From: Cyanobacteria bacterium FACHB-63
Lineage (GTDB): Bacteria; Cyanobacteriota; Cyanobacteriia; Leptolyngbyales; Leptolyngbyaceae
Reading direction: 5' to 3'
Assembly: GCA_014695255.1 (NCBI GenBank)
Contig: JACJNX010000042.1
Location: 62,001-126,000 of the forward strand
DNA length: 64,000 nucleotides
Both the position numbers and the translations under genes were made by a program. Positions 18,647 through 28,717 of the stretch are shown here, piece by piece (the stretch's first letter is position 1; every line of letters begins with the position of its first letter). Below the pieces are notes generated by a model that did not search any database, was not told where the DNA came from, and saw nothing but the letters and a program-made list of their open reading frames with translations.

Positions 18647-19858
18647 ATGGAGCGCGATTTTCAGCAGTTAGCAGATCTGTACAAAACTGCGCTCCTCAAT
18701 GATGTACTTCCGTTTTGGCAGAAGCATTCGATCGATCCCGAAGGCGGCTATTTCACTTGCCTCGATCGCGCCGGAAACATCTACGACACGGATAAATTTA
18801 TCTGGCTGCAAAATCGCCAGATTTGGATGTTTTCGATGTTATGCAACCGATTAGAGCCGCGAACACTTTGTGCCGCGAAGCGTTCGGACTGGTTAGATAT
18901 CGCAGAACATGGGGCGAAATTTCTAGCAAAACACGGGCGCGACGCTGAGGGAAACTGGTATTTTTCGCTCGATCGTTCGGGTCAACCCTTGATCCAGCCG
19001 TACAACATTTTTTCCGATTGTTTTGCGGCGATGGCGTTTAGTCAGTTCGCGTTAGCATCCGGTCAGGACTGGGCGCGAGAGGTTGCACTTCAGGCATATC
19101 AGAACGTTTTGCGCCGTCAGGATAATCCCAAGGGAGTTTATAACAAAGCATATCCGGGAACGCGATCGATGAAAGGGTTATCCGTTCCGATGATTCTCGC
19201 GAATCTAACGTTGGAGATGGAATGGTTATTACCCAAGGAAACGCTAGAACAAGTGCTTAAAGCAACAGTGCAAGAAGTGATGACTGATTTTTTGGATCAG
19301 AACTTACTTTACGAAAATGTTGCACCAGATGGCTCTCACATCGATTCTTTTGAAGGTCGATTGATTAATCCGGGTCATGGCATTGAGGCGATGTGGTTCA
19401 TGATGGATATCGCCGAACGCAGCAATAATCTGGACTTAATTAAACAATGTGTTGACGTTGTAATCAATACACTAGAGTTTGCTTGGGATCAAACCTATGG
19501 CGGAATCTATTACTTCCTTGATGTCAAAGACTATCCGACGCAACAACTAGAGTGGGATCAAAAGCTTTGGTGGGTTCACGTTGAAACGTTAGTGGCACTG
19601 GTCATGGGGTATCGTCTGACCGGGCGTGCAGAATGCTGGAACTGGTATGAGAAAGTCCACGATTACAGTTGGAACCACTTTGTCGATCGAGAGCATGGGG
19701 AATGGTTCGGCTATCTCAATCGACGCGGCGAAGTGCTACTTAATCTAAAAGGCGGCAAGTGGAAAGGCTGCTTTCATGTGCCACGATCGATGTACCTCTG
19801 CTGGCAGGAGTTCGAGAAGCTCGATCGCTCAAATTCTTCGCAAAACAAAAGCCTTTGA
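18647..19858 (+). CDS. N-acylglucosamine 2-epimerase (AGE/RnBP) family
   Basis: A 403-residue (alpha/alpha)6-barrel enzyme that interconverts N-acetylglucosamine and N-acetylmannosamine or epimerises related sugars. Typical segments are LWLQNRQIW-like [23 protein letters not shown] and [14 protein letters not shown]; the histidines in the last two correspond to residues considered catalytic in the Anabaena enzyme. The length fits the family. The stop codon sits inside the left arm of a hairpin. In cyanobacteria the sugar role is unclear. Confidence 0.87.
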   Translation: MERDFQQLADLYKTALLNDVLPFWQKHSIDPEGGYFTCLDRAGNIYDTDKFIWLQNRQIWMFSMLCNRLEPRTLCAAKRSDWLDIAEHGAKFLAKHGRDAEGNWYFSLDRSGQPLIQPYNIFSDCFAAMAFSQFALASGQDWAREVALQAYQNVLRRQDNPKGVYNKAYPGTRSMKGLSVPMILANLTLEMEWLLPKETLEQVLKATVQEVMTDFLDQNLLYENVAPDGSHIDSFEGRLINPGHGIEAMWFMMDIAERSNNLDLIKQCVDVVINTLEFAWDQTYGGIYYFLDVKDYPTQQLEWDQKLWWVHVETLVALVMGYRLTGRAECWNWYEKVHDYSWNHFVDREHGEWFGYLNRRGEVLLNLKGGKWKGCFHVPRSMYLCWQEFEKLDRSNSSQNKSL

Positions 19859-19892
19859 ACGTCTTGCCGTGTTTCGACTTCAAAGGCTTTTG
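19846..19892 (+). terminator. hairpin at the 3' end of the epimerase gene
   Basis: CAAAAGCCTTTGA and TCAAAGGCTTTTG form a perfect 13-bp stem around a 21-base loop. The left arm includes the stop codon (19856-19858). There is no long T-run after it, so termination is likely but not certain. Confidence 0.6.
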
Positions 19893-20118
19893 AAACTTGA
19901 ATCTATCTCCTCACACCTCTATACAGTCTCATGAAGCTGGAATTTCGTACATCCCTCTTGTGACAGATCTGCAAGTGCAACAGTTTCATCTAACCGTAGA
20001 GATTTTCTATTCTGAGAATTGGGGGTTGTGATTGGAGAAATTTCCAAAACAATACGTCATCAGTAGAATATCAGTAGGGCAAAGTCATTCAAACCATCAG
20101 CAAACGGGGAGTTGTTTC

Positions 20119-20481
20119 ATGTCTAGGAAAGCATTGGCATTTGGGTTTATTGCAGGATTGGGTGCTGCACTCGCACTCGCACAGCCATCTCACGCTCAAC
20201 AAGCACCCAGTAGCGCCGATTTGCTTCGCGATCCGCAGTCCCAAGATTCTTTGAATAATCTGTTTAACAATCGCGGCGAAAATCCCAGTACAGGTTTGAT
20301 GGAACTGATTCAGCGTGCAACTCAAACCTCGATCGACCCCGATACCTTCCGCCAACAGCAGCGAGACAGCCTGGATGCAGCAACTGCTGAATTCCTCAAG
20401 CGTCGCCAAGTTCTGCTGCAATCCCAACCCACATCCGTTACACCTGCGCCTACTCAGCCTGGGGCTCAGCCTGTAAAATAG
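20119..20481 (+). CDS. secreted hypothetical protein
   Basis: A 120-residue protein from ATG 20119, preceded by GGGGAG eight bases upstream; a longer frame from 20032 lacks a ribosome site. The first 30 residues are a classical signal peptide (MSRKALAFGFIAGLGAALAL ending SHAQQA). The mature part is short, polar, Gln-rich and probably helical (TFRQQQRDSLDAATAEFLKRRQVLLQSQP), with a Pro/Thr-rich tail. I do not recognise a domain. Export to the periplasm is inferred from the signal sequence. Confidence 0.7.
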   Translation: MSRKALAFGFIAGLGAALALAQPSHAQQAPSSADLLRDPQSQDSLNNLFNNRGENPSTGLMELIQRATQTSIDPDTFRQQQRDSLDAATAEFLKRRQVLLQSQPTSVTPAPTQPGAQPVK

Positions 20482-20484
20482 CGC

Positions 20485-20506
20485 CACAAAATCGCACTAT
20501 TTTGTG
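20485..20506. terminator. hairpin between convergent genes
   Basis: CACAAAAT, a CGCACT loop, then ATTTTGTG form a perfect 8-bp stem in the 15-base gap between the secreted protein gene and the convergent kinase gene, overlapping the kinase stop. The A/T-rich arms suit termination in both directions. Confidence 0.5.
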
Positions 20507-22725
20507 ATCGGTCGGAACCCAAATCGCCCGGATTTTGTCGGAGTCACCCGTACTAGCACGATCGCCATTTCGCGATCGCCGTTCGGGGTGAAGTTGACGG
20601 GATTAACTGCTCCGATCGTGGTGAATTCCGGGGTTGAAAGCGCAGCGCGAATGCCGTTCCGGGTGGGCGCTTTTTGTAGCGCTGCAATAAACGCTTGAGT
20701 TGCATCATAGCCGAGTGCCGATCGCCAAGGTGCAGGCTTGCCCCAAATCGATCGTGCTTGCTGCTCAAACGGCGAATTCTGTAGCTGAGTTTGTGCAGCA
20801 GGAATCGCGACGACCATTCCTGCTGCAAGATTTCCCAGCTCTGTCAGAATCCGGGAGCTATAAAGGGCATCTCCTGCCAGAATCGGCAGGCGTTTTTGAT
20901 TGGCGTTAATCACCAGCAGCGCTCGATCGAGCAACTCGCTGTTAGGAGCCAGCAGGATGGCTTGTGCCCCCTTTTTTCTCGCTTGGCTGACACTATCGGC
21001 AATCTCGATCGCGGGATCACTTAAATCGACTTGATCCACGACTTGCCCTTGATCCCCGTAGTAGAGCGCATCTTTAAATGAATCGGTGAGCGATCGACTG
21101 TAGCGACTTTTGGAATTGAAAAAGATTGCGACCTTTCGTTTATTCAGACGTTTGGTCAGGTGAGCGGCAAGCTGTTTAGCAGGCAATTCATCGCTCGGCA
21201 TCGTGCGAAACACATAGCGACTAAAGCCCGACAAATCTTTTGCAGAGCTAACCGGAGAAATGGCAACCAGTTCCCCGGTTTGATAGATTTTTCCGGCTGC
21301 ATAAGTTGCGTCGCTGGTTCCATGTCCAATCACGCCGAGAACCTTTGGATCATTCACTAACTGAGTTGCGATCGTGCTTGCAAGTCCAGGATCAGAGTCA
21401 TCCGATGCCAGCGCAATTCGTAGCTTCATGCTTTTGGTTTGATTGATTCGCTCTTGCGCTTGAGCAACGCCACGTAATACTTCGATCGAAGACTGGGGTT
21501 GTGTGCGGATTGGGATCACTGCCGCAATGGTATGAGCTTGATTGTTACCGATGCGGGCATTGTTCAAATAGATTAAGGTTTCGGGGTCGGATTTATCTGC
21601 TCGTCGCGCTTTCTCAAAGAGCTTCACCGCTTCGGGGAAATTGCCGCTCCTCATTTTGTCGATCGCGGCTTGCTTCAGTGGCGTTCGTGAGAGTGGATTG
21701 AGTCCGAGTTCTCCAAAACTGAGCGGTTGTGCTGCCTGCTCGACGACAGGTGTTGCAGCGGGGCGCGTTAATGCCCAAGCGGAAATCCCGACGATCGACG
21801 CAACTCCCAGCCCGATCGCCGCAAATTTGAAAGGCTTTTTTGGGCGACGAGAACGCGGGGGACGATCGATTTTCGAGAGGGGAACTTGCGTAAAGATTGC
21901 AGACTTAACTTGCGTTAATGCGGCGGATACTTCTGAAGCGGTTTGATAGCGATCGTTAAAGTGAAACTGTGTCATTTTCTCGATTACAGCCGCAAGCTCA
22001 TCGCTCACAGTTGCGTGTTCACGCCAGACGAGGCTGTAAGTCTGGGAATCGTGAGCAAACTGGGAAGGACGCATTCCAGTTAGGGCTTGAATGGCAATGA
22101 TTCCTAACGAATAGAAGTCGCTGTTATATCTTGGTTTTCCGAGGCATTGTTCGCTAGCAGCGTAGCCTGTGGTGTATACGGGAAGGCTGACTTGGGTTTG
22201 CGCCTGTGTTTCTGCGATCGACGTTTCGACAATGGTTTTAACGGCTCCAAAATCGATCAGCACCAGCTTTTGATCACGATCGCGGCGGATCAGATTTTCG
22301 GGCTTGAGATCGCGGTGAATCACACCCTGTTGATGCACAAAACCAAGCACCTGCGTCACATCTTCGAGTAGTTCAATCACCTGAGCTTCTGAAAGCCGAT
22401 GACCGCCAGTAATCTCATCGCTCAGGGGATGCCCTTGAATAAATTCTTGAACTAGATAAAACTCGTGATCTTGTTCAAAATACGCCAGTAATTGCGGGAT
22501 TTGGTCGTGCTTGCCTAATTTTTCCAGCGTATCCGCCTCAGCATAAAACATTCGGCGCACCTGCCGCAAAATCGCTTCATCGTGGCTCGAAAAGCTTAAA
22601 TGTTTTAGCGCACAGCGCGGATTTCCGGGACGACGTGTATCTTCTGCGATGTACGTCTGCCCAAAGCCGCCTGAACCTAGAGCCTGAATAATTCTGTATC
22701 GTCCATCGAGAAGTCGTCCTAGCAT
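20497..22725 (-). CDS. transmembrane Ser/Thr kinase with periplasmic-binding-protein sensor
   Basis: 742 residues. The kinase domain, about 10-270, is complete: LGSGGFGQTY loop, Lys41 in CALKHL, HRDLKPEN with Asp139, and DFG at 158-160. A basic stretch (RSRRPKKPFK, 291-300) precedes one membrane helix (301-319), placing the kinase in the cytoplasm. The outer part has a short TPR-like region (about 340-385) and then a Leu/Ile/Val-binding-protein fold: LRIALASDDSD, VLGVIGHGTSDATYAAG, KVAIFFNSKSRYSRSLTDSF and ILAGDALYSS. This is a one-protein receptor kinase that may sense an amino acid or similar solute; the ligand is unknown. Confidence 0.9.
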   Translation of the reverse strand: MLGRLLDGRYRIIQALGSGGFGQTYIAEDTRRPGNPRCALKHLSFSSHDEAILRQVRRMFYAEADTLEKLGKHDQIPQLLAYFEQDHEFYLVQEFIQGHPLSDEITGGHRLSEAQVIELLEDVTQVLGFVHQQGVIHRDLKPENLIRRDRDQKLVLIDFGAVKTIVETSIAETQAQTQVSLPVYTTGYAASEQCLGKPRYNSDFYSLGIIAIQALTGMRPSQFAHDSQTYSLVWREHATVSDELAAVIEKMTQFHFNDRYQTASEVSAALTQVKSAIFTQVPLSKIDRPPRSRRPKKPFKFAAIGLGVASIVGISAWALTRPAATPVVEQAAQPLSFGELGLNPLSRTPLKQAAIDKMRSGNFPEAVKLFEKARRADKSDPETLIYLNNARIGNNQAHTIAAVIPIRTQPQSSIEVLRGVAQAQERINQTKSMKLRIALASDDSDPGLASTIATQLVNDPKVLGVIGHGTSDATYAAGKIYQTGELVAISPVSSAKDLSGFSRYVFRTMPSDELPAKQLAAHLTKRLNKRKVAIFFNSKSRYSRSLTDSFKDALYYGDQGQVVDQVDLSDPAIEIADSVSQARKKGAQAILLAPNSELLDRALLVINANQKRLPILAGDALYSSRILTELGNLAAGMVVAIPAAQTQLQNSPFEQQARSIWGKPAPWRSALGYDATQAFIAALQKAPTRNGIRAALSTPEFTTIGAVNPVNFTPNGDREMAIVLVRVTPTKSGRFGFRPITK

Positions 22726-22790
22726 CGCAGCCCTGGAAAGAGATAATAGTGCATTGTAGGTCGATCGACAAAATCATACACGAAGCAGTC

Positions 22791-23450
22791 ATGAAAATTG
22801 AACCGCGACATGAATGGGCGCTGACAGCAGAAGCAGCGATCCCGATCCAACAGGAGCTTCGTCAAGAAGTCATCACCAAAGATCAGTTTGGTGTGGTTCA
22901 ATTTGTCGCGGGGGTCGATGTGGGATTCGAGAACGAGGGTACAGTCACGCGAGCAGCCGTCGCGGTGTTGTCTTATCCAGAGCTAAAGCTGCATGAAAGC
23001 GCGATCGCTCGTCGTCCAACAACATTCCCGTACATTCCGGGATTCCTCTCGTTTCGCGAAGTGCCTGCGGTGCTAGATGCGCTGGAGCAACTTCAAACAA
23101 CTCCCGATTTGTTGCTGTGTGATGGTCAAGGATTAGCGCATCCGAGACGATTTGGCATTGCCTGTCATTTGGGAGTGTTGACGAATCTACCTGCGATTGG
23201 GGTTGCGAAATCTCGATTAGTGGGAACTCATGCAGAAGTGCCGAACCAGCGCGGTGAATGGGTGCCACTAATGCACAAAGGCGAGACGATCGGAGCCGTT
23301 CTCCGAGCTCGCATCGGCACGAATCCGCTTTATATTTCTTCTGGGCATCGGATTGGTTTAGAAACAGCGATCGCTTATGTGATGGGTTGTACGACAAAAT
23401 ACCGATTACCAGAAACAACACGACACGCACACAAATTAGCTAGCGGCTGA
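22791..23450 (+). CDS. nfi: endonuclease V
   Basis: 219 residues from ATG 22791; a longer frame from 22749 adds a non-conserved leader. The enzyme nicks DNA (or RNA) one base beyond deaminated bases such as hypoxanthine. Conserved segments are FVAGVDVGFE (metal Asp), the wedge-like region FPYIPGFLSFREVPA, LLCDGQGLAHPRRFGIACHLG (catalytic Asp) and GVAKSRLVG, with the C-terminal GHRIGLETA helix. It diverges from the kinase gene. The next gene starts one base after its stop. Confidence 0.93.
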   Translation: MKIEPRHEWALTAEAAIPIQQELRQEVITKDQFGVVQFVAGVDVGFENEGTVTRAAVAVLSYPELKLHESAIARRPTTFPYIPGFLSFREVPAVLDALEQLQTTPDLLLCDGQGLAHPRRFGIACHLGVLTNLPAIGVAKSRLVGTHAEVPNQRGEWVPLMHKGETIGAVLRARIGTNPLYISSGHRIGLETAIAYVMGCTTKYRLPETTRHAHKLASG

Positions 23451-23451
23451 A

Positions 23452-23826
23452 ATGCGACTTTTAATTCTGATTATTCTATTCATCAATCTGATATTAACTG
23501 TGACATTACCTGTACAGGCAGCACCCTGCCGAAACTTGGACAATCACGAAATCTGCATTGTGACCATCAAACGCAGCGCAAAGAACTATTGGGAATATCG
23601 TGCCCAAGTGCGAGTCGATGGTGAAGTCAAGCCAATGCAGGTATACGACTGCCGCAAGAAAATTGCGATTCAACCGAACAAAGTTCTGGAGCTATTTGAA
23701 CAAGATGGAACCGCAGAAGTGGTCTGTAGTTTCTTCAAGCCACCGCGTGATGCGTTTGGAGTCGCCAGTGGAAAGCCAGGTTCATTTCGGGGAATCAGCG
23801 ATCCACTTCCCCAACATAGACGTTAA
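23452..23826 (+). CDS. secreted hypothetical protein, probably cotranscribed with nfi
   Basis: 124 residues. The N-terminus MRLLILIILFINLILTVTLP with VQAAP is a signal peptide with a likely cleavage after AQA-like VQA. The mature part has four cysteines (CRNL, EICIV, DCRKK, VVCSF) that could form two disulfides, and beta-strand-like segments (YWEYRAQVRVDGEVKPMQVY). I do not recognise the family. The ATG lies one base after the endonuclease V stop, so the two share a transcript. Confidence 0.7.
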   Translation: MRLLILIILFINLILTVTLPVQAAPCRNLDNHEICIVTIKRSAKNYWEYRAQVRVDGEVKPMQVYDCRKKIAIQPNKVLELFEQDGTAEVVCSFFKPPRDAFGVASGKPGSFRGISDPLPQHRR

Positions 23827-23903
23827 GAACATCTTAAGATCGCGTTGAATTGTTATTTCCTTGGATAGTGTGAATAGCAGATACCTCCTAACTGCGTCTT
23901 TTG

Positions 23904-23940
23904 CCCCGTCCTATCCGAACCGGAATACGGGGTTTTGTTT
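23904..23940 (+). terminator. rho-independent terminator
   Basis: CCCCGT pairs with ACGGGG around an inner CCG/CGG hairpin, followed directly by TTTTGTTT. It ends the nfi transcript. Confidence 0.75.
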
Positions 23941-23951
23941 GGATTGATTTT

Positions 23952-23981
23952 CGTATGAGTACCGTTGTTGATACTCATACG
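23952..23981. repeat. inverted repeat near the gatA 3' end
   Basis: CGTATGAGTA and TACTCATACG form a perfect 10-bp stem with a 10-base loop, 13 bases beyond the gatA stop. No T-run follows on either strand, so I call it only an inverted repeat; it may protect the gatA transcript end. Confidence 0.6.
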
Positions 23982-23994
23982 ATGATTTGGTATT

Positions 23995-25443
23995 TCACAG
24001 TTTAGGAATTCGTGTATGCCAATCGGTCGATCGTTCATACGCCGATGCTACCTGAAACACCTGATCTTCCCGCAAGACATTCCCGATAATTTGCAGACCG
24101 ATCGGTAAACCCTGCGAATCAAATCCACAAGGCACACTCATTCCCGGCAGTCCTGCTAAGTTCACCGGAATCGTCATCAAATCGATCAGATACATACTGA
24201 GTGGATCTTGAGATTTATCCCCCAGCTTAAACGCAGTCGTCGGTGCAGTCGGTGAAACTAACACATCAACTTGCTCAAACGCTGCCTCAAAATCTTGTTT
24301 GATCAGCGTTCTGACTTTTTGCGCTTTCAGATAATACGCATCGTAATAGCCCGCAGACAGCGCATAGGTTCCGATCATAATCCGGCGTTTGACCTCTGCT
24401 CCGAATCCTTCCGATCGCGTCCGCGTGTACATCTCCATCAAATTCTCAGCATCCTCGATCCGCGCTCCATACTTCACTCCGTCGTATCGCGCCAAATTTG
24501 CGGAGGCTTCCGACGGGGCAATAATGTAGTACGCTGCAATCCCGTAGCGGAATCGAGGACAGGAGATTTCCTTCACTTCTGCGCCCAATGCTTTGAGTTG
24601 ATCGATCGCGCCATTCACCGCTTTTTCAACTTCTGGATCGAGTCCTTCTCCAAACGTCTCTTTGATCACTCCGACTCGCTTTCCTTTCAAGTCTGAAGTC
24701 AGAAACTGCGTGTAATCCGGGACATCAACTTTCAGGCTAGTAGAATCTCGCGGATCATATCCCGCGATCGCATTTAGCAAAATCGCTGCATCTTCGACCG
24801 ATCGCGCAAACGGACCAATCTGATCCAGCGACGAGGCAAACGCCACCAAACCATAGCGCGACACCAATCCATATGTCGGCTTTAATCCCACAATGCCGCA
24901 AAACGAGGCAGGCTGCCGAATCGAGCCGCCTGTGTCGGAACCGAGCGCGATCGGACATTCTCCGCCTGCAACCGCTGCCGCTGATCCGCCAGACGAACCT
25001 CCTGGAACTCTTGAGGTATCCCAAGGATTCGCCGTTTTCGCATAAGCTGAAGTTTCGGTCGAGCCGCCCATCGCGAACTCATCGAGATTGGTTTTCCCGA
25101 CCATCACAGCGCCCGCATCGATCAGCTTCTGCGTCACGCTCGATTCATACGGCGGCACGAAATTTTGCAGAATCTTAGAGGCGCAAGTGGTCGGAACGCC
25201 TTTCGTACAGAGATTATCTTTAATGCCAATCGGAATTCCTGCCAGCAATCCAATCTCTTCGCCAGCGGCAATTTTGGCATCAATCTGCTTCGCCTGTTCC
25301 AAAGCGCGATCGCTCGTCACCTGCAAAAAACTATGCAGCATCGGTTCAAGCGCTTGAATCTGATTCAGCGACTCCTGCACAATTTCAACTGCCGATCGTT
25401 CTTTGCGGATGAGTTGTTGATGCAACTCGCGAATGGATGCCAT
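23995..25443 (-). CDS. gatA: Asp-tRNA(Asn)/Glu-tRNA(Gln) amidotransferase subunit A
   Basis: 482 residues. GatA releases ammonia from glutamine for transamidation of misacylated tRNA in the GatCAB complex. The amidase signature is plain: GIPIGIKDN with the catalytic Lys, then [15 protein letters not shown] and [14 protein letters not shown] with the Ser-cisSer pair. I chose ATG 25443 ([12 protein letters not shown]) because AGGGAG sits 8 bases before it; ATG 25449 is too close to that site. gatB and gatC are not in the window, as is usual in cyanobacteria. Confidence 0.96.
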   Translation of the reverse strand: MASIRELHQQLIRKERSAVEIVQESLNQIQALEPMLHSFLQVTSDRALEQAKQIDAKIAAGEEIGLLAGIPIGIKDNLCTKGVPTTCASKILQNFVPPYESSVTQKLIDAGAVMVGKTNLDEFAMGGSTETSAYAKTANPWDTSRVPGGSSGGSAAAVAGGECPIALGSDTGGSIRQPASFCGIVGLKPTYGLVSRYGLVAFASSLDQIGPFARSVEDAAILLNAIAGYDPRDSTSLKVDVPDYTQFLTSDLKGKRVGVIKETFGEGLDPEVEKAVNGAIDQLKALGAEVKEISCPRFRYGIAAYYIIAPSEASANLARYDGVKYGARIEDAENLMEMYTRTRSEGFGAEVKRRIMIGTYALSAGYYDAYYLKAQKVRTLIKQDFEAAFEQVDVLVSPTAPTTAFKLGDKSQDPLSMYLIDLMTIPVNLAGLPGMSVPCGFDSQGLPIGLQIIGNVLREDQVFQVASAYERSTDWHTRIPKL

Positions 25444-25823
25444 CTGCATTACTCCCTATAACTGATGCTGTGTGCTCAAATCCACACAAATGTACAGTAT
25501 AGTCGCTTGCGAATTACTCTTTATGACTCGCTGATCAGTGGATCAGATTGTTCGTCGATCGCTGATGCCACGCTCAATCGCACAAAGCTTGAAATTTGCG
25601 TCGCTATAGATTGACGATCGCATTTGAGTCAGCAGCAGCGTTAGCAAGCAGGGAACTTCTGGGAATTTTGAGAACAATCACAAACTCTTTTGGTGGCTCG
25701 ATTTGAATAATTTCTGCATCAGTTATGGAGCTTCAGGGTACAGTATTGTCCTGAGCCTCAAACATCACTGAATTCCTGAATCTAAATCGTTCTTCGTTTC
25801 TTGTTCGTCCAAGCTTCTGTGGC
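25444..25823. other. 380-bp intergenic region
   Basis: A divergent promoter region between gatA and the FHA-kinase gene. I see only a short CTGATC-AGTG-GATCAG inverted repeat at 25531-25546 and no gene or recognised RNA. Confidence 0.5.
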
Positions 25824-27083
25824 GTGAATGTGATTACCCTAACTCTCTTGCATCCCGATCGGCTAACGCCCGTTCAGCACTGGACATTTGATGACGGTTC
25901 AACTGTTCGGGTGGGTCGATCGACAGATAATCAGGTTGTCCTCTACAGTGCCGTTGTTTCTCGCTACCATGCGGAAATTCGACGGGTTGATTCGTCCTGG
26001 AAACTGGTTAGCCTGGGCGCAAACGGCACATATTACGAGGGCAAAAGAATTTCACAAGTGCCAATCCGCGATGGCATGATTTTTCGGTTGGCACGTTCAG
26101 GTCCAAATTTGCAAATTCATATGGGTCATCCCGCTCCCGCGCTGCTGAAACGGGCTGCTGAGTCCACCCGTATTCCGGCTCAAGCTGTAAGCAATGCCGT
26201 CGCTTACCACGGGGAAGAGGATAAGACGCAATTACTGCAACCGTCAAAGATTGGCTTAACCTCAAAGACGACGATGGACTCAAGCCAGTCGATGCATGAC
26301 TCAGCAAATCGAGATCCCTCCACGATCGGGCAATATCACTCGATCAAGCTCCTGAGTCGGGGTAAAGTCGGCGTGACTTACATGGGTCAATATGCGGGTG
26401 AAACCGTCCTGATTAAAACGCTGCATTCAAGCTGGCTGAACCATCCGAGAGCGTTATCACTGTTTGAGCGGCAGGCAAAGCTGCTGCGATCGCTCAATCA
26501 TCCTGGGCTTCCTCGCTGGCGAGATTTTTTTCGCGTGGATGGGCAGCCGTTTTTAGTCACAGAATTGATTGCAGGAAAAACGCTCTATCACTACATTTTG
26601 GAGCGGGGCAAAGTTGATCTCAAACAGGCAGTCGGCTGGATGATTGAGGTGTGTGAAATTCTGGATTATCTTCACGCACAAGCTCTGCCCGTTCTTCATC
26701 AAGATATCCGTCCTCACAATATTATTTGTCGATCGCACTCGACTTCTTCTTATCGGTTAGCGCTGGTTGATTTTGGCAGTGTGCGCGGACTGAGTCTGGA
26801 TGAACGGTCTGCGACTTATCTCGCTCCAGAACAGAAAACTGGACAAGCAACCGTTTTATCAGATTTATATGCGATCGGTACTACGCTCTCGTATTTGATT
26901 TCGGGTCAACAGCCGCAGTTGTTCTACCGCCAATGGCAGCAGGATTATCGCTTTAGTCCCGATTTGATTCCGGGACTATTGCCAGAGTTGGTCGAGGTAC
27001 TGTATCGACTAACGGAGCCAAATCCGAACGATCGTTACCAATCTGCACACGAGGTCAAAGCGGCACTACGATCGCTCGTTTAA
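25824..27083 (+). CDS. FHA-domain Ser/Thr protein kinase
   Basis: 419 residues. Residues 25-90 form an FHA phosphothreonine-binding domain (VGRSTDN, then SAVVSRYHAEI and GANGTY). A polar linker leads to a kinase domain from about 168 to the end. The ATP lysine (VLIKTL), HQDIRPHN catalytic loop and VDFGSV metal loop are present. Two changes stand out: the first glycine of the P-loop is Ser (LLSRGKVGVTY) and the usual catalytic-loop Lys is Arg, so activity may be low. No transmembrane helix is seen. The start is GTG; GTG 25830 is an equal alternative. Confidence 0.83.
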   Translation: MNVITLTLLHPDRLTPVQHWTFDDGSTVRVGRSTDNQVVLYSAVVSRYHAEIRRVDSSWKLVSLGANGTYYEGKRISQVPIRDGMIFRLARSGPNLQIHMGHPAPALLKRAAESTRIPAQAVSNAVAYHGEEDKTQLLQPSKIGLTSKTTMDSSQSMHDSANRDPSTIGQYHSIKLLSRGKVGVTYMGQYAGETVLIKTLHSSWLNHPRALSLFERQAKLLRSLNHPGLPRWRDFFRVDGQPFLVTELIAGKTLYHYILERGKVDLKQAVGWMIEVCEILDYLHAQALPVLHQDIRPHNIICRSHSTSSYRLALVDFGSVRGLSLDERSATYLAPEQKTGQATVLSDLYAIGTTLSYLISGQQPQLFYRQWQQDYRFSPDLIPGLLPELVEVLYRLTEPNPNDRYQSAHEVKAALRSLV

Positions 27084-27119
27084 TGCGAAGATGGAATCCG
27101 TTTGATTTGATCGCGCTTC

Positions 27120-27908
27120 ATGAAGATTGCAACCTGGAATGTCAATTCGATTCGGACACGCCTAACTCATGTAACCCAGTGGCTCACCGACAATCCGATC
27201 GATCTGCTGTGTGTGCAGGAAACGAAAGTCGTCGATGAATTATTTCCGCATGAAGCGATCTCTGAGATCGGGTATCACGCTTATGTGTTTGGGCAGAAGA
27301 GTTATAACGGGGTCGCGTTGATTAGTCGATCGCCGCTTGAGACAGTGGATTTAGGATTTGGGGCAATTTTGCCTGCGGAAATTGTCGGCGATTTGGATGA
27401 CCAAAAGCGGGTGATTAGTGCCGTGTTGAATGGGGTGCGAATTGTTGATCTCTATGTTCCGAATGGTTCAGCCGTGGGCAGTGAGAAGTATGAATACAAG
27501 CTGCGCTGGTTGAAAGTATTGCGCGAATATTTGCAGACGTTACTTCAGCAGTCGCCGTCTTTACTGGTATGTGGTGACTTTAATATTGCGCTTGAAGATA
27601 TTGATATTCACAACCCAAAAGGACGTGAGAAGCAAGTGATGGCAACCGATTTAGAGCGAGAAGCCTTGCGTCATGTCTTAAATCTCGGACTCTCAGATGC
27701 GTTTCGGAAGTTCACAAACGAAGGCGGACACTATAGCTGGTGGGACTATCGATCGGCGGGTTTCCGTCGCAATGCAGGTTGGCGGATTGATCATCACTAT
27801 TTGACACCGGATCTCTATGAGCGGGCGGTTTCTTGCCTGATCGATCGTGTCCCCCGCGAACTGGAACAACCGAGCGATCATACACCCGTAATTGTGGAAC
27901 TCGATTAG
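27120..27908 (+). CDS. xthA: exodeoxyribonuclease III
   Basis: 262 residues, the standard length. An AP endonuclease and 3'-5' exonuclease of base excision repair. The EEP-fold signature is intact: MKIATWNVNSIRTR, LCVQETKV (metal Glu), VCGDFNIALEDID (Asp-Asn), FRRNAGWRIDHHYLTP (Asp) and PSDHTPVIVEL (His). It is 36 bases after the FHA-kinase gene, so perhaps cotranscribed. Its stop overlaps the stop of the convergent DUF92 gene by four bases. Confidence 0.95.
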   Translation: MKIATWNVNSIRTRLTHVTQWLTDNPIDLLCVQETKVVDELFPHEAISEIGYHAYVFGQKSYNGVALISRSPLETVDLGFGAILPAEIVGDLDDQKRVISAVLNGVRIVDLYVPNGSAVGSEKYEYKLRWLKVLREYLQTLLQQSPSLLVCGDFNIALEDIDIHNPKGREKQVMATDLEREALRHVLNLGLSDAFRKFTNEGGHYSWWDYRSAGFRRNAGWRIDHHYLTPDLYERAVSCLIDRVPRELEQPSDHTPVIVELD

Positions 27909-28663
27909 AACAGCATTCCGATCGCAATTGCCACGATCGCACCAATCAAAGTATTCAAAATATTCACGACATCGTGTGTGAGAAACGGAACTTTATCTTC
28001 GATCGTCGCGCCGATCAAACTCTCGATCGTCGTTGCCACAAATGCTGTGATCGCACAAATTACAATCCCGATCGGACTAATCAAGCTGAGTAACCAACCG
28101 ACGGTCGCGATCGCGATTGAGCCGACTACACCTGCTATCGTGCCTTCTAAACTCACGGCTCCCTCTGTTCCACGCGGCACAGGCTTCAATGTCGTAATCA
28201 AAAATGTTCTTTGCCCATACGCTTTCCCAATCTCTGTGCCGCAAGTATCAGATAGCTTGGTGCAAAAACTTGCCACAAACCCCAATTGCAGCAACACAAC
28301 CCAAGGCAGCGACGGCAGAAGAACACCATTCGACAGCAGAAATACTAAAATCGCGCAGATTGTTCCCACAAGCGCTGATCCCCAAACATTTCCGGCGCCT
28401 CTCGCTCCCGATCGCGCTTCTGCAATCCCCAAGGCTTCTTTCTGATCCTTGCCAACGAATGTCACACCTGATCCGACCAGAAAATAGAACATCACTAGAA
28501 GGTAGCCCTGCCAGCCAAGACAGCCCCAGACAGTTACCCCTAGAATCCAAGCATTTGCGAGTCCTCCGGGAGTCAGCAGTTTTTTTGGAACGATCGCAGC
28601 GACTCCAAGCAAAACGGTGTTGACTACGATCGCGATCAGCCAGTCTGAAGCAATTAGGGGCAT
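27905..28663 (-). CDS. DUF92-family membrane protein, phytyl-phosphate kinase (VTE6)-like
   Basis: 252 residues with five to six membrane helices. The family signature includes TPGGLANAWILGVTVWG, RSGARGAGNVWGSALVG, FCTKLSDTCGTEIGKAYGQ and VPRGTEGAVSLEGT. In Arabidopsis the family member VTE6 phosphorylates phytyl phosphate to phytyl diphosphate, recycling chlorophyll phytol into tocopherol; the Synechocystis homolog has been assigned the same role. That function is inferred here by family only. Tocopherol genes lie about 20 kb away at 46.9-48.7 kb. Confidence 0.83.
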   Translation of the reverse strand: MPLIASDWLIAIVVNTVLLGVAAIVPKKLLTPGGLANAWILGVTVWGCLGWQGYLLVMFYFLVGSGVTFVGKDQKEALGIAEARSGARGAGNVWGSALVGTICAILVFLLSNGVLLPSLPWVVLLQLGFVASFCTKLSDTCGTEIGKAYGQRTFLITTLKPVPRGTEGAVSLEGTIAGVVGSIAIATVGWLLSLISPIGIVICAITAFVATTIESLIGATIEDKVPFLTHDVVNILNTLIGAIVAIAIGMLF

Positions 28664-28717
28664 GATTCACCGAAAAAATTCGCCATAATTGATTGTGACA
28701 TCTTCTATGGCGTGAGT

